In this document: in pieces, positions 38,424-47,857 of the stretch
Layout of the letters: every line of letters begins with the position of its first letter
Position numbering within the stretch: position 1 is the stretch's first letter
Source: Phytohabitans houttuyneae
GTDB lineage: Bacteria > Actinomycetota > Actinomycetes > Mycobacteriales > Micromonosporaceae
Reading direction: 5' to 3'
DNA: 64,000 nt
Assembly (NCBI RefSeq): GCF_011764425.1
Contig: NZ_BLPF01000001.1
Location: forward strand, 3,773,001-3,837,000
Position numbers and translations under genes: made by a program
Notes under the pieces: generated by a model
What the model saw: the letters and a program-made list of their open reading frames with translations, nothing else
Told to the model about the DNA's origin: nothing
The model's database searches: none

Positions 38424-40595
38424 ATGGGCAGGATCGCTCGCGTGCTGACGCATTCGACAATCCTCGGGTACCCACGGATCGGACCGCGCCGCGAGCTGAA
38501 GCGGGCGCTGGAGGCGTACTGGGACGGGCGGCTCGGCCGCGCGGACCTCGACCGGGTGGGCGCCGACCTGCGCGCCGACACCTGGCGCCGGCTCGCCGCG
38601 CTCGGGCTCGGCTCGCTGCCCTCCAACACCTTCTCCGAGTACGACCACGTGCTGGACACCGCGGTCCTGCTCGACGCCGTGCCGGAACGCTACCGGGCGG
38701 CCGCCGACTCGTACGTGGCGATGGCGCGGGGCGCCGACGGCCTCCCGCCGCTGCGGATGACCAAGTGGTTCGACACCAACTACCACTATCTGGTGCCGGA
38801 GATCGGCGCCGATACGCCGCTGCGGCTGGCCGGCGACAAGCCCATCCGGGAGGTACGCGAGGCGCGTGCTCTCGGCTACGAGACCAGGCCGGTGCTGGTG
38901 GGTCCGGTGACGTTCCTGCTGCTGTCCGAGCCCGCTCCCGGCAGCCCGTCCCCGCTTTCACGCCTGGACGACGCCGTCGACGCGTACGCCGACCTGCTCG
39001 CCGCGATCGCCGCCGAGGGCGTGCAGTGGGTGCAGCTCGACGAGCCCGCGCTGGTCACCGGCGTTGGCGTGGCCGAGGCGCGTCGGGCGTACGACCGGCT
39101 CGGCGCGCTCACCGACCGGCCGAAGCTGCTCGTCGCGTCGTACTTCGGCGAGCTGGGCGAGGCGCTGCCCGCGCTCGCCGCCACCGGCGTCGAGGCGATC
39201 GGCCTCGACCTCGTCCGCGGCGGCCCGGTCGACCCGGCCGCGCTGGGCGGCAAGACGCTGGTGGCCGGCGTGGTCTCCGGCCGGGACGTGTGGCGCACAG
39301 ACCTCGACGCCGCGCTGTACGAGCTGTCCCGCTACCCGGACGTCGTGGTGAGCACCTCCTGCTCGCTGCTGCACGTGCCGTACGACCTGGCGGCCGAGAC
39401 CGACCTCGACCCGGCCCTGCGCGAGCGGCTGGCGTTCGCCGACCAGAAGGTCGCCGAGGTCGTGGCGCTCGCCGACCGCCTGGCGCGGGGCGGCGCGGGC
39501 GTGGCGCCGGTGGCCACCCCGTCCCCGCCGACGCCCGCGTCCACCATGGACAGCCGGGCGCCGTACCCGGAGCGGGCCGCATCGCAGGCCGTCCACCTTG
39601 GACTGCCGGAGCTGCCGGTGACGACCATCGGTTCGTTTCCGCAGACCGACGAGCTGCGCGCCGCCCGGGCCGCGCTGGCCGCCGGGACGCTCGACAAGCC
39701 GGGGTACGAGCGGCTGATCGAGGCGGAGATCGAGCGGGTGATCCGGCTGCAGGAGCGGCTCGGCATCGACGTGCTCGTGCACGGCGAGCCGGAACGCAAC
39801 GACATGGTGCAGTACTTCGCCGAACACCTCGAAGGCTTCGCCACGACGCGCTTCGGCTGGGTGCAGTCGTACGGCTCCCGCTGCACCCGCCCGCCGATCA
39901 TCCACGGCGACGTGCGCCGGGCCGCGCCGATCACCGTGCGCTGGACCCGGTTCGCCCAGTCGCTCACCGACCGGCCGGTCAAGGGCATGCTCACCGGCCC
40001 TGTGACGATCGTGGCCTGGTCCTTCGTGCGGCGGGACATCCCGCTGCGCGAGGTGGTCACCCAGGTCGCCGAGGCGGTACGCGAGGAGGTGCGCGACCTC
40101 GCCGCCGCCGGTACGTCGATCATCCAGGTGGACGAGCCGGCGCTGCGCGAACTGCTCCCGCTGCGCGCCGAGCGCCAGGACGAGTACCTGGGGTGGGCGG
40201 TCGCGGCGTACCGGCACGCCACCTCCAGCGCCGGCGACCACACCCAGATACACACCCACCTGTGCTACTCGAACGCGAACGAGGTCGTCGCCGCGATCGA
40301 CGGGCTGGACGCCGACGTCACCACCATCGAGTCGGCCCGGTCCGGCGGGCGCATCCTCGGCGAGCTGGACGGCTTCGGGCGCGGGCTCGGCCCGGGCGTG
40401 TACGACATCCACTCGCCCCGCGTGCCCGGCGCCGAGGAGGTCGGCGACCTGCTCGACGCGGTGCTCAAGGTGGTGCCCGTGGAGCGGGTCTGGGTCAACC
40501 CGGACTGCGGCCTCAAGACGCGGACGTACCCGCAGGTGGAGGCCGCGCTGGCCAACCTCGTGACCGCCGCGCGGGAACGCCGCCCGAGAAACTAG
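38424..40595 (+). CDS. metE: Cobalamin-independent methionine synthase
   Basis: Transfers the methyl group of 5-methyltetrahydropteroyltri-glutamate to homocysteine, the last step of methionine synthesis. 723 residues against about 750 in E. coli. N-terminal half: [23 protein letters not shown]-terminal catalytic half: [39 protein letters not shown], and the zinc ligands in IHTHLCYSN (His, Cys), a Glu in ESARS, and NPDCGLKTR (Cys). ATG 38,424 is taken; GTG 38,442, with GGCAGGA in front, fits the family N-terminus slightly better. The 3' end overlaps the convergent aminotransferase gene by four bases. Confidence 0.96.
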   Translation: MGRIARVLTHSTILGYPRIGPRRELKRALEAYWDGRLGRADLDRVGADLRADTWRRLAALGLGSLPSNTFSEYDHVLDTAVLLDAVPERYRAAADSYVAMARGADGLPPLRMTKWFDTNYHYLVPEIGADTPLRLAGDKPIREVREARALGYETRPVLVGPVTFLLLSEPAPGSPSPLSRLDDAVDAYADLLAAIAAEGVQWVQLDEPALVTGVGVAEARRAYDRLGALTDRPKLLVASYFGELGEALPALAATGVEAIGLDLVRGGPVDPAALGGKTLVAGVVSGRDVWRTDLDAALYELSRYPDVVVSTSCSLLHVPYDLAAETDLDPALRERLAFADQKVAEVVALADRLARGGAGVAPVATPSPPTPASTMDSRAPYPERAASQAVHLGLPELPVTTIGSFPQTDELRAARAALAAGTLDKPGYERLIEAEIERVIRLQERLGIDVLVHGEPERNDMVQYFAEHLEGFATTRFGWVQSYGSRCTRPPIIHGDVRRAAPITVRWTRFAQSLTDRPVKGMLTGPVTIVAWSFVRRDIPLREVVTQVAEAVREEVRDLAAAGTSIIQVDEPALRELLPLRAERQDEYLGWAVAAYRHATSSAGDHTQIHTHLCYSNANEVVAAIDGLDADVTTIESARSGGRILGELDGFGRGLGPGVYDIHSPRVPGAEEVGDLLDAVLKVVPVERVWVNPDCGLKTRTYPQVEAALANLVTAARERRPRN

Positions 40596-41794
40596 GCCAG
40601 CGACGCGACGCCATCCAGGAGGCGGTCGACGTCGGTGCGGTCGTTGTAGTGGACGAGCCCGGCCCGCACCGCGCTGCCCGCCTCCCGGATGCCGAGCGCC
40701 GCGGTGACCTCCCAGGCGTAGTTGTGCCCATCCCACACGTTCACCCGCTGCTCGGCGAGGTGGCTGGAAACCTCGCGCGGCGTGCGTCCCGCGACGGTGA
40801 AGTACGCCGTCGCGGTGCGCCGCGCCGCCTTGCCGTACACGGTGACGTGCGGCATCGCGGCGAGGCCGCCCAGCAGGTCGGCGAAGAGCTCCAGCTCGTA
40901 CGCCTCGGCCGCGGCCAGCGAGGCCAGCAGCCGCTCCCGGCGCGTGCCGGTGGCGGTCGGGTCGAGCCCGGCCAGATGGTCGACGGCGGCGACCACGCCC
41001 GCGAAGTCGGCGAAGGGCGACGTGCCGGTCTCGAACCGCCCCGGCACGTCGTCGGAGGAGGACGCGAGCTTGTCCGGGATCAGCGCGTCGAGCCGGGCCG
41101 GGTCGCCGACCACCGCGCCGACGTGCGGGCCGGACCACTTGTACGCGCTCGTGGCGTAGAAGTCGGCGCCGAGCGCGGCCGCGTCGGTGGGCCCGTGCGC
41201 GCTGGCGTGCACCCCGTCGACGTAGGTGACCGCCCCGGCCGCCCGCGCCTTCGCGGTGATCGCCGGCACGTCCGGCCGGGTACCGAGCACGTTGCTCGCC
41301 GCGGTGACCGCGACAAGCCGGGTGCGCTCGCCGATCAGCCCGTCGTACTGGTCCACGCCCAGCTCGCCGCTCGCGACGTCCACCTCGGCCCAGCGCACCG
41401 TCGCGCCGGCGCGGGCGGCCACCTGTACCCACGGCCGCACGTTGGCGTCGTGGTCGAGCCGGGACAGCACCACCTCGTCGCCCTCCCGCCAGTTCCTGGA
41501 CAGCGCGTACGCCAGCCGGTACGTGAGGGTGGTCATGTTCGGCCCGAGGATCACACCCTCCGGCACCCCGCCCACAAGGTCGGCGACCGCGGCCCGGGCC
41601 TCGGCGACGATCGTGTCGGAGCGGTGGCTGGCCGGAAACGCCCCGCCCACGTTGCCGATCCCGCGGCGGTACGCGGAGGCGATCGCCTCGATCACCGCCT
41701 CGGGCACCTGGGTACCGGCGGCGCCGTCGAGGTAGGCGTATCCGTCGGAAAGGGCGGGATAGGTGGCGCGGACCACACTCACGTCGTAGGCCAT
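40592..41794 (-). CDS. Class-V aminotransferase, cysteine desulfurase-like (VC1184 subfamily)
   Basis: 400 residues from the ATG at 41,794. A PLP enzyme of the NifS/SufS fold: [18 protein letters not shown] near the N-terminus, [36 protein letters not shown] (Asp and His of the PLP site) and the PLP lysine in [12 protein letters not shown], then RFETGTSPF. This set fits the cysteine-desulfurase-like subfamily typified by V. cholerae VC1184, whose true reaction is not established. There is no SufU/SufE or iron-sulfur gene nearby, which argues against a housekeeping cluster-assembly role. Confidence 0.88.
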   Translation of the reverse strand: MAYDVSVVRATYPALSDGYAYLDGAAGTQVPEAVIEAIASAYRRGIGNVGGAFPASHRSDTIVAEARAAVADLVGGVPEGVILGPNMTTLTYRLAYALSRNWREGDEVVLSRLDHDANVRPWVQVAARAGATVRWAEVDVASGELGVDQYDGLIGERTRLVAVTAASNVLGTRPDVPAITAKARAAGAVTYVDGVHASAHGPTDAAALGADFYATSAYKWSGPHVGAVVGDPARLDALIPDKLASSSDDVPGRFETGTSPFADFAGVVAAVDHLAGLDPTATGTRRERLLASLAAAEAYELELFADLLGGLAAMPHVTVYGKAARRTATAYFTVAGRTPREVSSHLAEQRVNVWDGHNYAWEVTAALGIREAGSAVRAGLVHYNDRTDVDRLLDGVASLA

Positions 41795-41824
41795 GCCACC
41801 AGTCTGCCCCGGGAAGATCTTCTT

Positions 41825-42367
41825 ATGAACATCCGTTCCGCGAGCCCGGCCGACCTCGACGCGGTGGCCGAGATCTACGGGCACTACGTCGAGCACTCGG
41901 TCGCCACCTTCGACATGGCCCCGCTGACCGTCGAGCAGTGGGCCGCCAAGCTGGCCGACCTCAGCGAGCGCGACCTGCCCTTTCTGGTGGCCGACGAAGG
42001 CGCCGGACCGATCGGCTTCGCGTACGCGGGACCGTGGCGGCCCAAGCCCGCGTACCGGCACACCGTCGAGGACACGATCTACCTCGCACCGGGGCACACC
42101 GGCAAGGGGCTCGGCGCCGCGCTGCTCACCGAACTGCTCGCCCGGTGCGAGGCGGCCGGCGTACGGCAGGTGGTGGCGGTGATCGCGGACACCGGCAGTG
42201 ACGCCTCCGCCGCCTTGCACCGCCGGATGGGGTTCACCGACGCCGGCCGGCTGGCCGGCGTCGGTCGGAAGCACGGACGCTGGGTCGACACGCTGCTCAT
42301 GCAGCGTGACCTGACTACTTCCGCACCACCCGGTACGCCAGGTGGGTCACACCCTTCCCCTGCGTGA
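41825..42367 (+). CDS. Phosphinothricin-type N-acetyltransferase (GNAT)
   Basis: 180 residues. MNIRSASPADLDAVAEIYGHYVEHSVATFDMAPLTVEQW, GFAYAGPWRPKPAYRHTVEDTIYLAPGHTGKGLGAALLTELL (acetyl-CoA loop HTGKGLG), and SAALHRRMGFTDAGRLAGVGRKHGRWVDTLLMQRDL give the complete signature of the PAT/YncA-like family. These acetylate amino-acid analogues such as phosphinothricin or methionine sulfone. It diverges from the class-V aminotransferase by 30 bp. The last 53 bp overlap the convergent reductase gene. Confidence 0.92.
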   Translation: MNIRSASPADLDAVAEIYGHYVEHSVATFDMAPLTVEQWAAKLADLSERDLPFLVADEGAGPIGFAYAGPWRPKPAYRHTVEDTIYLAPGHTGKGLGAALLTELLARCEAAGVRQVVAVIADTGSDASAALHRRMGFTDAGRLAGVGRKHGRWVDTLLMQRDLTTSAPPGTPGGSHPSPA

Positions 42368-42917
42368 CGAAGGTCGGCCCTTCCAGCGTCACCGGCCCGT
42401 CCTTGATCTGGCCGAGCAGCGGGATACCGGTGCCGAGGAAGACCGGCACGAGGTCGACGTGCACCTCGTCCAGCAGGCCGGCGTCGAAGCACTGCCGGGC
42501 GATCTCGCCGCCGTTGACGCCGACGTCCTTGTCGCCGGCGATCTCCCTGGCCTTGGCGATCGCGTCCTCGATACCGGTGGTGACGAAGACGAAGTTTTCG
42601 TCGTCTTCGGGACGGTCGTCGGGCCGCTTGTGGGTCACCACCACCACGGTCTTGTCCATCGGGTGCCGGCCGCCCCATCCACTGGTGATGTCGTAGAGGC
42701 GCCGACCGCAGACGAGCACCCCCATCCGCTCGAGCAGCCCGCGCAGATGCTCGGCGCTGGCTTCGGAGACCTTGAATGTCATGTCCGGAAAGCCCGTGGG
42801 GACCTCGACGTCGCCCGCGCTGTACCACGCGAAGAGGTGGTCGAAGCCGTCGGTGTGGTTGGGCCCGGCGATGAAGCCGTCGAGGGACATCGTCGCACCG
42901 GTCGTGATCTTGCTCAT
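42315..42917 (-). CDS. Dihydrofolate-reductase-like (RibD C-terminal) protein
   Basis: 200 residues from the ATG at 42,917 (AAGGAGCGAG upstream). TTGATMSLDGFIAGPNHTDGFDHLFAW, GVLVCGRRLYDITSGWGG, KTVVVVTHKRPDD, GVNGGEIARQCFDAGLLDEVHVDLVPVFLGTGIPL form the RibD-C/DHFR-like fold with an NADPH-binding region. The physiological substrate of these stand-alone proteins is unknown; they are not housekeeping DHFR. Downstream neighbour of the SARP regulator gene on the same strand after a 96-bp gap. Confidence 0.9.
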   Translation of the reverse strand: MSKITTGATMSLDGFIAGPNHTDGFDHLFAWYSAGDVEVPTGFPDMTFKVSEASAEHLRGLLERMGVLVCGRRLYDITSGWGGRHPMDKTVVVVTHKRPDDRPEDDENFVFVTTGIEDAIAKAREIAGDKDVGVNGGEIARQCFDAGLLDEVHVDLVPVFLGTGIPLLGQIKDGPVTLEGPTFVTQGKGVTHLAYRVVRK

Positions 42918-43012
42918 CGTCTCGCTCCTTGGTCGTCTCCAGGTCCTTCTATCAACGCGTCGACCGGCCCCGCGTGGATTCGACAACCCATCTCAAGATT
43001 TTTTTGGTCCCT

Positions 43013-45799
43013 TCAGGCGACCGCCGTGTGCAGGGCTTTTATGGCCATTCGCACCTCCAGGACGCGCGGGTCGTCGTACTCCTTGAGCGTCACGAGGGCC
43101 GCCTCCCAGAAGTGCCGGGCCAGCCCGCCGTGGCCGGCCTGGTGCAGGGTGCCGCCCACGTCGACCACGACAAGCGCCTCGAACCGGCGGTTGCCCTGGC
43201 GTCGGTACATGGCGATGGCCTCGCGGAACGCGCGCAGTGCGAGCCGCGGCCGCCCCAGTGCCGCGTACGCCCGACCCAGGTGGTGCCGGTTGATCGCCTC
43301 GCTGTTGGCCTCGCCGAGCTTGGTGTTGATCTCGCCGGCCTCCAGGTGGCACTCGATGGCCGCGTCGTACCGGCCGGCCGCGTAGAGGGCCACGCCGAGG
43401 TTGTCCAGGTTCAGGGCGCGGCCGCGCTCGTAGCCGAGGGACTCGCACATCTCGAGCGCGCGGCTGGCGTACCGGCGGGCGGTCAGGTGATCACCCCGCT
43501 CGCCGTAGATGGTGCTGAGGTTGCCCCACAACATCGCCTCGCCGCGCACGTGCCCGGAGCTGCGAAACCGGTCGAGCGCGCCGCGGAAGTGCCGGATCGC
43601 GGTGTCGAGGTCGCCCTTGAGCAGGCACATGTACCCGAGGCCGTTGAGCACGTACCCCTCGCCGGTGCGCTCACCCGCCGCGCTGGCCGCGCCGAGCACC
43701 CACTCGTGAAACTCGATCGCGTCCTGCCACGGGATGCGCCGCTCGAAGAACGTGGTCATCGACGTCAGCGTCCGCCACGCGTGTCCGCCGAAGCCGTTGG
43801 CGTCCGCCCAGCGGATCACGGCGCGCAGGTTGTCGTACTCCCGCTCGAACCAGGCCACCGCGGCGGCCGCGCCGTCGAACGCGGGCGGCTCGACCTGCGG
43901 CTCGTAGGGCGTCAGGTAGTCGCGCCGGCGGTGCGGCAGCAGCGCGCTGTCGGCGGCGACCGCCGCGTGCAGGTACCAGTCGACGAGCCGGCGCGCCGCG
44001 TCGAGCCGCGCTCCCGGCACCTCGTCGCGGCGGGCCTGCTCGTTCGCGTACCAGCGGACCAGGTCGTGCAGCTCGTACCGGCGCGGCCGGCGCTGCTGGA
44101 GGAGGTGCACCGCGACAAGCTGGTCCAGCGCCTGCTCGGCCGCGCGCTGCGGCACGCCGGCCAGTGCGGCCGCGGCGTCGGCGGTGAAGTCGCCGGCCGG
44201 GTGCAGGCCCAGCCGGCGGAACATCGCCGCCGCGTCCGGGGTCAGCGCCCGGTACGACCAGGACAGCGCCACCCACAGGTCGGTGTGCGGGTCGCCCTCT
44301 CCGTCGCCGAAGACGTCGAGCCGGTTTCGCTCGTCCATCAGCGCCTGCACGACTTCGGTCAGCCCGCCGGCACGCTGTGCCCGCTCGGCCACGATCGCGA
44401 GCGCCAGCGGCAGCCCGTCACAGAACTCGACAAGCCGCTCGGCCGCATCCCGCTCGACCGCCATCCGCGCCCGGCCGAAGGCGGCGCCGAGCAGTGCGAG
44501 CGCCTCGTGCGGCGGCAGCGGCCCCAGCGTGACCCGGTGGGCACCGTCCCGAATGGACAGCCCACGGAGCTGGTTGCGGCTGGTGACCACGACCAGGCTG
44601 TCGGCGCCGGGCAGCAGCGGGCGCACCTGCTCGGCGTCGCGGGCGTTGTCGAGCAGCAACAGCACGCGCCGGCCGGCGAGCGTGCTGCGCAGCAGGGCGG
44701 CCCGCTCGTCCCCGCCGGGCGGGATCATGTCGGCGCGCACGCCAAGGCCGCGCAGCAGCGTCTCGGCGGCCGCCGCCGGCGTCATCGGCTCGCCCGGCCC
44801 GTACCCCCGGAGGTTGAGGTGGAGCTGGAGGTCGGGGTACGCGTCGGCGACCTTGTGCGCCCAGTGCACCGCGAGCGTGGTCTTGCCGATGCCAGGCGCG
44901 CCGTCGATCGCGACGATGTGGGTGACCCGCCGCTCGTTGCGCGCGATCGTGGACATCAGCCGGTGCAGCTGCGCGAGCTCGGCACGGCTGCTGAAGTTGG
45001 CGATGTCGTGCGGCAGCTGGCGGGTGGCCACGCTGTCGGCCGCCGGCTCGGCGAGGGCGGGCGCGCTGCCGTCGAGCAGCACGCGGCGGTGGGTCTGCTG
45101 GAGCGCGTCGCTCGGCTCGATGCCCAGCTCGTCGGTGAGCACCCCGCGCACCTCCTGGTACGCGTCGAGTGCCTCGGCCCGGCGCCCGCAGCGGTGCAGC
45201 GCCTCGATGAGCCGCAGCCACAGCGACTCGCGCGTGGGGTACGAGCGGACGAGGTCGCGCAGCTCGGCGACGAGGCCACCCGGGCTGTGCATGCGCATCT
45301 CCAGGTCGATGCGGCGCTCGGTGGCGCTGAACCACTCGTCGCCGAGGCGAGGCACCACCTCGCGGTCGAGCCACGTCGACTCCATGCTCATGAACGGGCG
45401 GCCGCGCCAGAGCGCGAGCGCCTCGCGCAGCAGGTCCAGCTCGCGCTCGGCCGTCTCCGCCGCCGCGGCCCGCCGCAGCAGCTCACGAAACCGCCACACG
45501 TCGATCCGCTCCGCCGCCACGGCGAGCCGGTAGCCGCCGGGCGCGGTCTCGATGACGTCGTGCCCGAGCAGGCGCCGCAGCCGGGCGATGTACGTGTGGA
45601 CGGTGGCCCGCACCCGGGCCGGCATACGCTCCGGCCACACCTGCTCGGCCAGCACGTCGGTGGGCACCGAGCGGCCCACCGAGACAAGCAGCGAGGCCAG
45701 CAGCAGTCGCATGCGACCGGCCGGTATCACCACCGGACCGCTGGCGTCGGTGACCTCCCACGGCCCCAGCACCTCAAACCGAACGTCGCCCCTGCTCAT
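43013..45799 (-). CDS. SARP-family regulator with NB-ARC and TPR domains (AfsR-like)
   Basis: 928 residues from the ATG at 45,799 (GGGGGAG upstream). N-terminal OmpR-like winged helix (about 1-95), bacterial transcriptional activation domain (about 95-245), NB-ARC ATPase with Walker A DGAPGIGKTTLAVHW, Walker B VLLLLDNARD and SLVVVTSRNQL, and a C-terminal TPR array (GYVLNGLGYMCLLKGDLDTAIRHFRGALDRFR and following). Large SARPs activate antibiotic or stress genes in response to a signal sensed by the TPR/ATPase part. No biosynthetic cluster is adjacent, so the targets are unknown. Its promoter faces a secreted protease gene. Confidence 0.94.
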   Translation of the reverse strand: MSRGDVRFEVLGPWEVTDASGPVVIPAGRMRLLLASLLVSVGRSVPTDVLAEQVWPERMPARVRATVHTYIARLRRLLGHDVIETAPGGYRLAVAAERIDVWRFRELLRRAAAAETAERELDLLREALALWRGRPFMSMESTWLDREVVPRLGDEWFSATERRIDLEMRMHSPGGLVAELRDLVRSYPTRESLWLRLIEALHRCGRRAEALDAYQEVRGVLTDELGIEPSDALQQTHRRVLLDGSAPALAEPAADSVATRQLPHDIANFSSRAELAQLHRLMSTIARNERRVTHIVAIDGAPGIGKTTLAVHWAHKVADAYPDLQLHLNLRGYGPGEPMTPAAAAETLLRGLGVRADMIPPGGDERAALLRSTLAGRRVLLLLDNARDAEQVRPLLPGADSLVVVTSRNQLRGLSIRDGAHRVTLGPLPPHEALALLGAAFGRARMAVERDAAERLVEFCDGLPLALAIVAERAQRAGGLTEVVQALMDERNRLDVFGDGEGDPHTDLWVALSWSYRALTPDAAAMFRRLGLHPAGDFTADAAAALAGVPQRAAEQALDQLVAVHLLQQRRPRRYELHDLVRWYANEQARRDEVPGARLDAARRLVDWYLHAAVAADSALLPHRRRDYLTPYEPQVEPPAFDGAAAAVAWFEREYDNLRAVIRWADANGFGGHAWRTLTSMTTFFERRIPWQDAIEFHEWVLGAASAAGERTGEGYVLNGLGYMCLLKGDLDTAIRHFRGALDRFRSSGHVRGEAMLWGNLSTIYGERGDHLTARRYASRALEMCESLGYERGRALNLDNLGVALYAAGRYDAAIECHLEAGEINTKLGEANSEAINRHHLGRAYAALGRPRLALRAFREAIAMYRRQGNRRFEALVVVDVGGTLHQAGHGGLARHFWEAALVTLKEYDDPRVLEVRMAIKALHTAVA

Positions 45800-46054
45800 C
45801 GTCTCCCCCAAGATGACGCCGCACCCGGCCGGTAGACGCTCGTGACCGGAGTGGCGTTGCAGGCTCTGCACGTATCGATAGGCAGCCTCCCGAAAGAGTC
45901 AAACACGGGAGTCAGACACAAACGCACATACAGGTGTGGAGTGGTTCCCAAAAACGCAAACCTGTTTCGCAATACCGCAACGCGCACCCTTCCGCGGACC
46001 CGTACCGGCGTGCGCAGGGCTGCGCGGACCGGACTCTCGCGGTTAGATCGGCCG

Positions 46055-46825
46055 ATGTGGACTAGAAGGCTCACGGCGGTACTCGGCGCGGTCACCCTGG
46101 CCCTCGCCGCGCACGCCGCACCAGCCAACGCGATCGCCAACGGCGAGGAGGTGCCGATCGGCAAGTACCGCTTCTCGGTCAAGCTGACGATGACCGGGAT
46201 ACCGACCGCGGACGGCGGGCGCCGCAACAGCGCCTGCTCGGGCTCGCTGATCTCGCCCGAGTGGATCCTCACCGCCGGGCACTGCTTCCGCGACGCCAAC
46301 GGGGTACGGGTGGAGCGGCCGGTTGCCGACCTCACCACCGCGACGGTTGGCCGGACCGACCTCTCGGGCACCGGTGGCTACGTCGCCACCGTGATCGCGG
46401 TACGGCAATCCCCCACCAACGACGTGGCGCTGGCGAAGATCGACCGGCAGATCACCGACATCCGGCCGCTGTGGCTGCCCCGCGTCGCCCCGAAGGTCGG
46501 CGACGTGCTGCGGCTCACCGGCTACGGCTCGATCACCAGCCAGAACCCCACGCCGTCGACCCGCCTGCGCACCGGCCACCTCCAGGTCACGACCGTCAAC
46601 GCCACCACCCTCGGGATGACCGGCTACGCGCCGCAGCGGGACACCACCCCGTGCCCGTACGACTCGGGTGGTCCGTTCTTCGTCGAACGCGTCCACGGGC
46701 GGCCGGAGGTGGTGGCCGTCGTCAGCAGCGGACCGAGCTGCCCCCACGTCCTGGACGAGACGACCGCGCGGATCGACGTCATCGTGCCCTGGATCCAGAG
46801 CGTGGTCAGGTACCAGATGCCCTGA
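46055..46825 (+). CDS. Secreted trypsin-like serine protease (S1 family)
   Basis: 256 residues from the ATG at 46,055. Signal peptide 1 to about 26 (LTAVLGAVTLALAAHAAPANA) followed by IANGEEVPIG, the usual mature N-terminal segment. The catalytic triad is visible: His in ILTAGHCF, Asp in TNDVALAKID, Ser in YDSGGPFF. Cys pairs fit the trypsin core (SACSG/GHC; TPCPYDSGG/PSCPH). It is shorter than streptomycete trypsins but complete. It may be under the divergent SARP regulator. Confidence 0.93.
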   Translation: MWTRRLTAVLGAVTLALAAHAAPANAIANGEEVPIGKYRFSVKLTMTGIPTADGGRRNSACSGSLISPEWILTAGHCFRDANGVRVERPVADLTTATVGRTDLSGTGGYVATVIAVRQSPTNDVALAKIDRQITDIRPLWLPRVAPKVGDVLRLTGYGSITSQNPTPSTRLRTGHLQVTTVNATTLGMTGYAPQRDTTPCPYDSGGPFFVERVHGRPEVVAVVSSGPSCPHVLDETTARIDVIVPWIQSVVRYQMP

Positions 46826-46866
46826 TCCGGCGGATCATCCGTTCAGTGGATCACTCGTGTCCGGCC

Positions 46867-46885
46867 GGAGCTTAGGCTTACCTAA
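46867..46885 (+). promoter_or_regulatory. DtxR/IdeR-type iron box before the heme oxygenase gene
   Basis: The 19-mer ending in TTAGGCTTACCTAA matches the actinobacterial iron-box consensus (TTAGGTTAGSCTAACCTAA) at about 15 of 19 positions and ends 28 bases before the start codon. Iron-loaded DtxR/IdeR would block transcription, so the heme genes should be induced by iron starvation. Confidence 0.75.
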
Positions 46886-46912
46886 GTCTCCGGCCGGCGA
46901 AGGGGTGTGCCC

Positions 46913-47539
46913 GTGGGGTTCGCGTCGAGGGTGCGTGCGATCACCCGCTCCGACCACGCCGCCGCGCAGGGCATGGCCTACTTCGACGCGCTGCTCAGCG
47001 GCCGCCTCGACCGCGCCGGGTACACGGCTCTCACCGCTCAGCTCTTCTTCGTGTACGAGACCCTCGAGGAAGCCGCCGGCGAGATGCGCGGCGACCCGGT
47101 CGCGGGTGCGTTCGTCGCCGAGGAGCTGGACCGCCTCCCCGCGCTGGTGGCTGACCTCACCTACCTCGTCGGACCCGACTGGCCGGCGCACGTCTCGGCG
47201 AGCGCGGCCACGTCCGAGTACCGGGCCCGGCTCCGCGAGGTGGCGTTCACCTGGCCGGCCGGCTTCGTGGCCCACCACTACACGCGGTACCTCGGTGACC
47301 TGTCCGGCGGCCAGCTGATGCGCCGCGCCCTGCAGCGCGAGTACGGCCTGGACGGCCCCGGCACCCGCTTCTACGAGTTTCCCGGGCTTGAGCCGCACGC
47401 GTTCAAGCAGCACTACCGGCACCTGCTCGACACGGCGCCGTGGGACGCGGTGGAGCAGGACCGCTTCCTGGACGAGGTGTCGCTGGCGTACCGGCTCAAC
47501 ACGGCCATGCTCGACGACCTCGGTAAGGTGTTCGCGTGA
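46913..47539 (+). CDS. Heme oxygenase (biliverdin-producing)
   Basis: 208 residues. It opens heme to biliverdin, CO and ferrous iron in the cytoplasm. The proximal His is in ITRSDHAAAQGM; the distal-helix glycine motif is RYLGDLSGGQLMRRAL; QLFFVYETLEEA and the late EVSLAYRLNTAMLDDLGKVF match HmuO-type enzymes. GTG 46,913 is chosen because GAAGGGG ends seven bases upstream; the GTG six bases earlier is too close. An iron box upstream and a coupled DUF2470 gene downstream make this an iron-from-heme acquisition unit. Confidence 0.95.
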   Translation: MGFASRVRAITRSDHAAAQGMAYFDALLSGRLDRAGYTALTAQLFFVYETLEEAAGEMRGDPVAGAFVAEELDRLPALVADLTYLVGPDWPAHVSASAATSEYRARLREVAFTWPAGFVAHHYTRYLGDLSGGQLMRRALQREYGLDGPGTRFYEFPGLEPHAFKQHYRHLLDTAPWDAVEQDRFLDEVSLAYRLNTAMLDDLGKVFA

Positions 47540-47844
47540 CATCGCCGTTCACCCCGGACGTCATCGAGGCGATCCAGCGCCACATGAATGGCGACCACGG
47601 CGACGACTGCCGGGTGATCGTGCAGGGCCTCGGCGGGCAGCCGGGCGCCACCTCCGCCGCGATGTCCGGCATGGACGCCGACGGCATGGACTTTCTCGCC
47701 ACTGTGGACGGTGCGGAGCTGCCGGTGCGGGTCCCGTTCACCCAGCGGCTCACCGAGCGGCGCCAGGTGCGGGCCGAGGCCGCCCGGATGTACCGCGAAG
47801 CGTGCGCCAGCCTCGGCATCGAGCCGCGGGCCGACGCACGCTGA
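47536..47844 (+). CDS. DUF2470 protein, heme-utilisation partner
   Basis: 102 residues, GTG overlapping the heme oxygenase stop (GTGA). FTPDVIEAIQRHMNGDHGDDCRVIVQGLGGQPGATSAAMSGMDADGMDFLATVDGAELPVRVPF is a DUF2470 domain, which in HugZ-type proteins is the C-terminal part next to a split-barrel heme-degrading domain and supplies a heme-contacting His. Here it stands alone and coupled to a classical heme oxygenase, so it may deliver heme to or receive product from that enzyme. Confidence 0.88.
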   Translation: MTSPFTPDVIEAIQRHMNGDHGDDCRVIVQGLGGQPGATSAAMSGMDADGMDFLATVDGAELPVRVPFTQRLTERRQVRAEAARMYREACASLGIEPRADAR

Positions 47845-47857
47845 TCGCGTCCCTCTG

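Noticed and set aside
38958-41432. An 824-codon minus-strand frame opposite metE
   Set aside because: Composition-driven shadow; metE on the other strand has all catalytic motifs.
38765-42367. A 1200-codon open frame on the plus strand over metE and its neighbours
   Set aside because: It is an out-of-frame shadow of metE and the class-V aminotransferase; the translation is Arg/Gly-rich without motifs. Only its last part (41,825-42,367) is a real gene.
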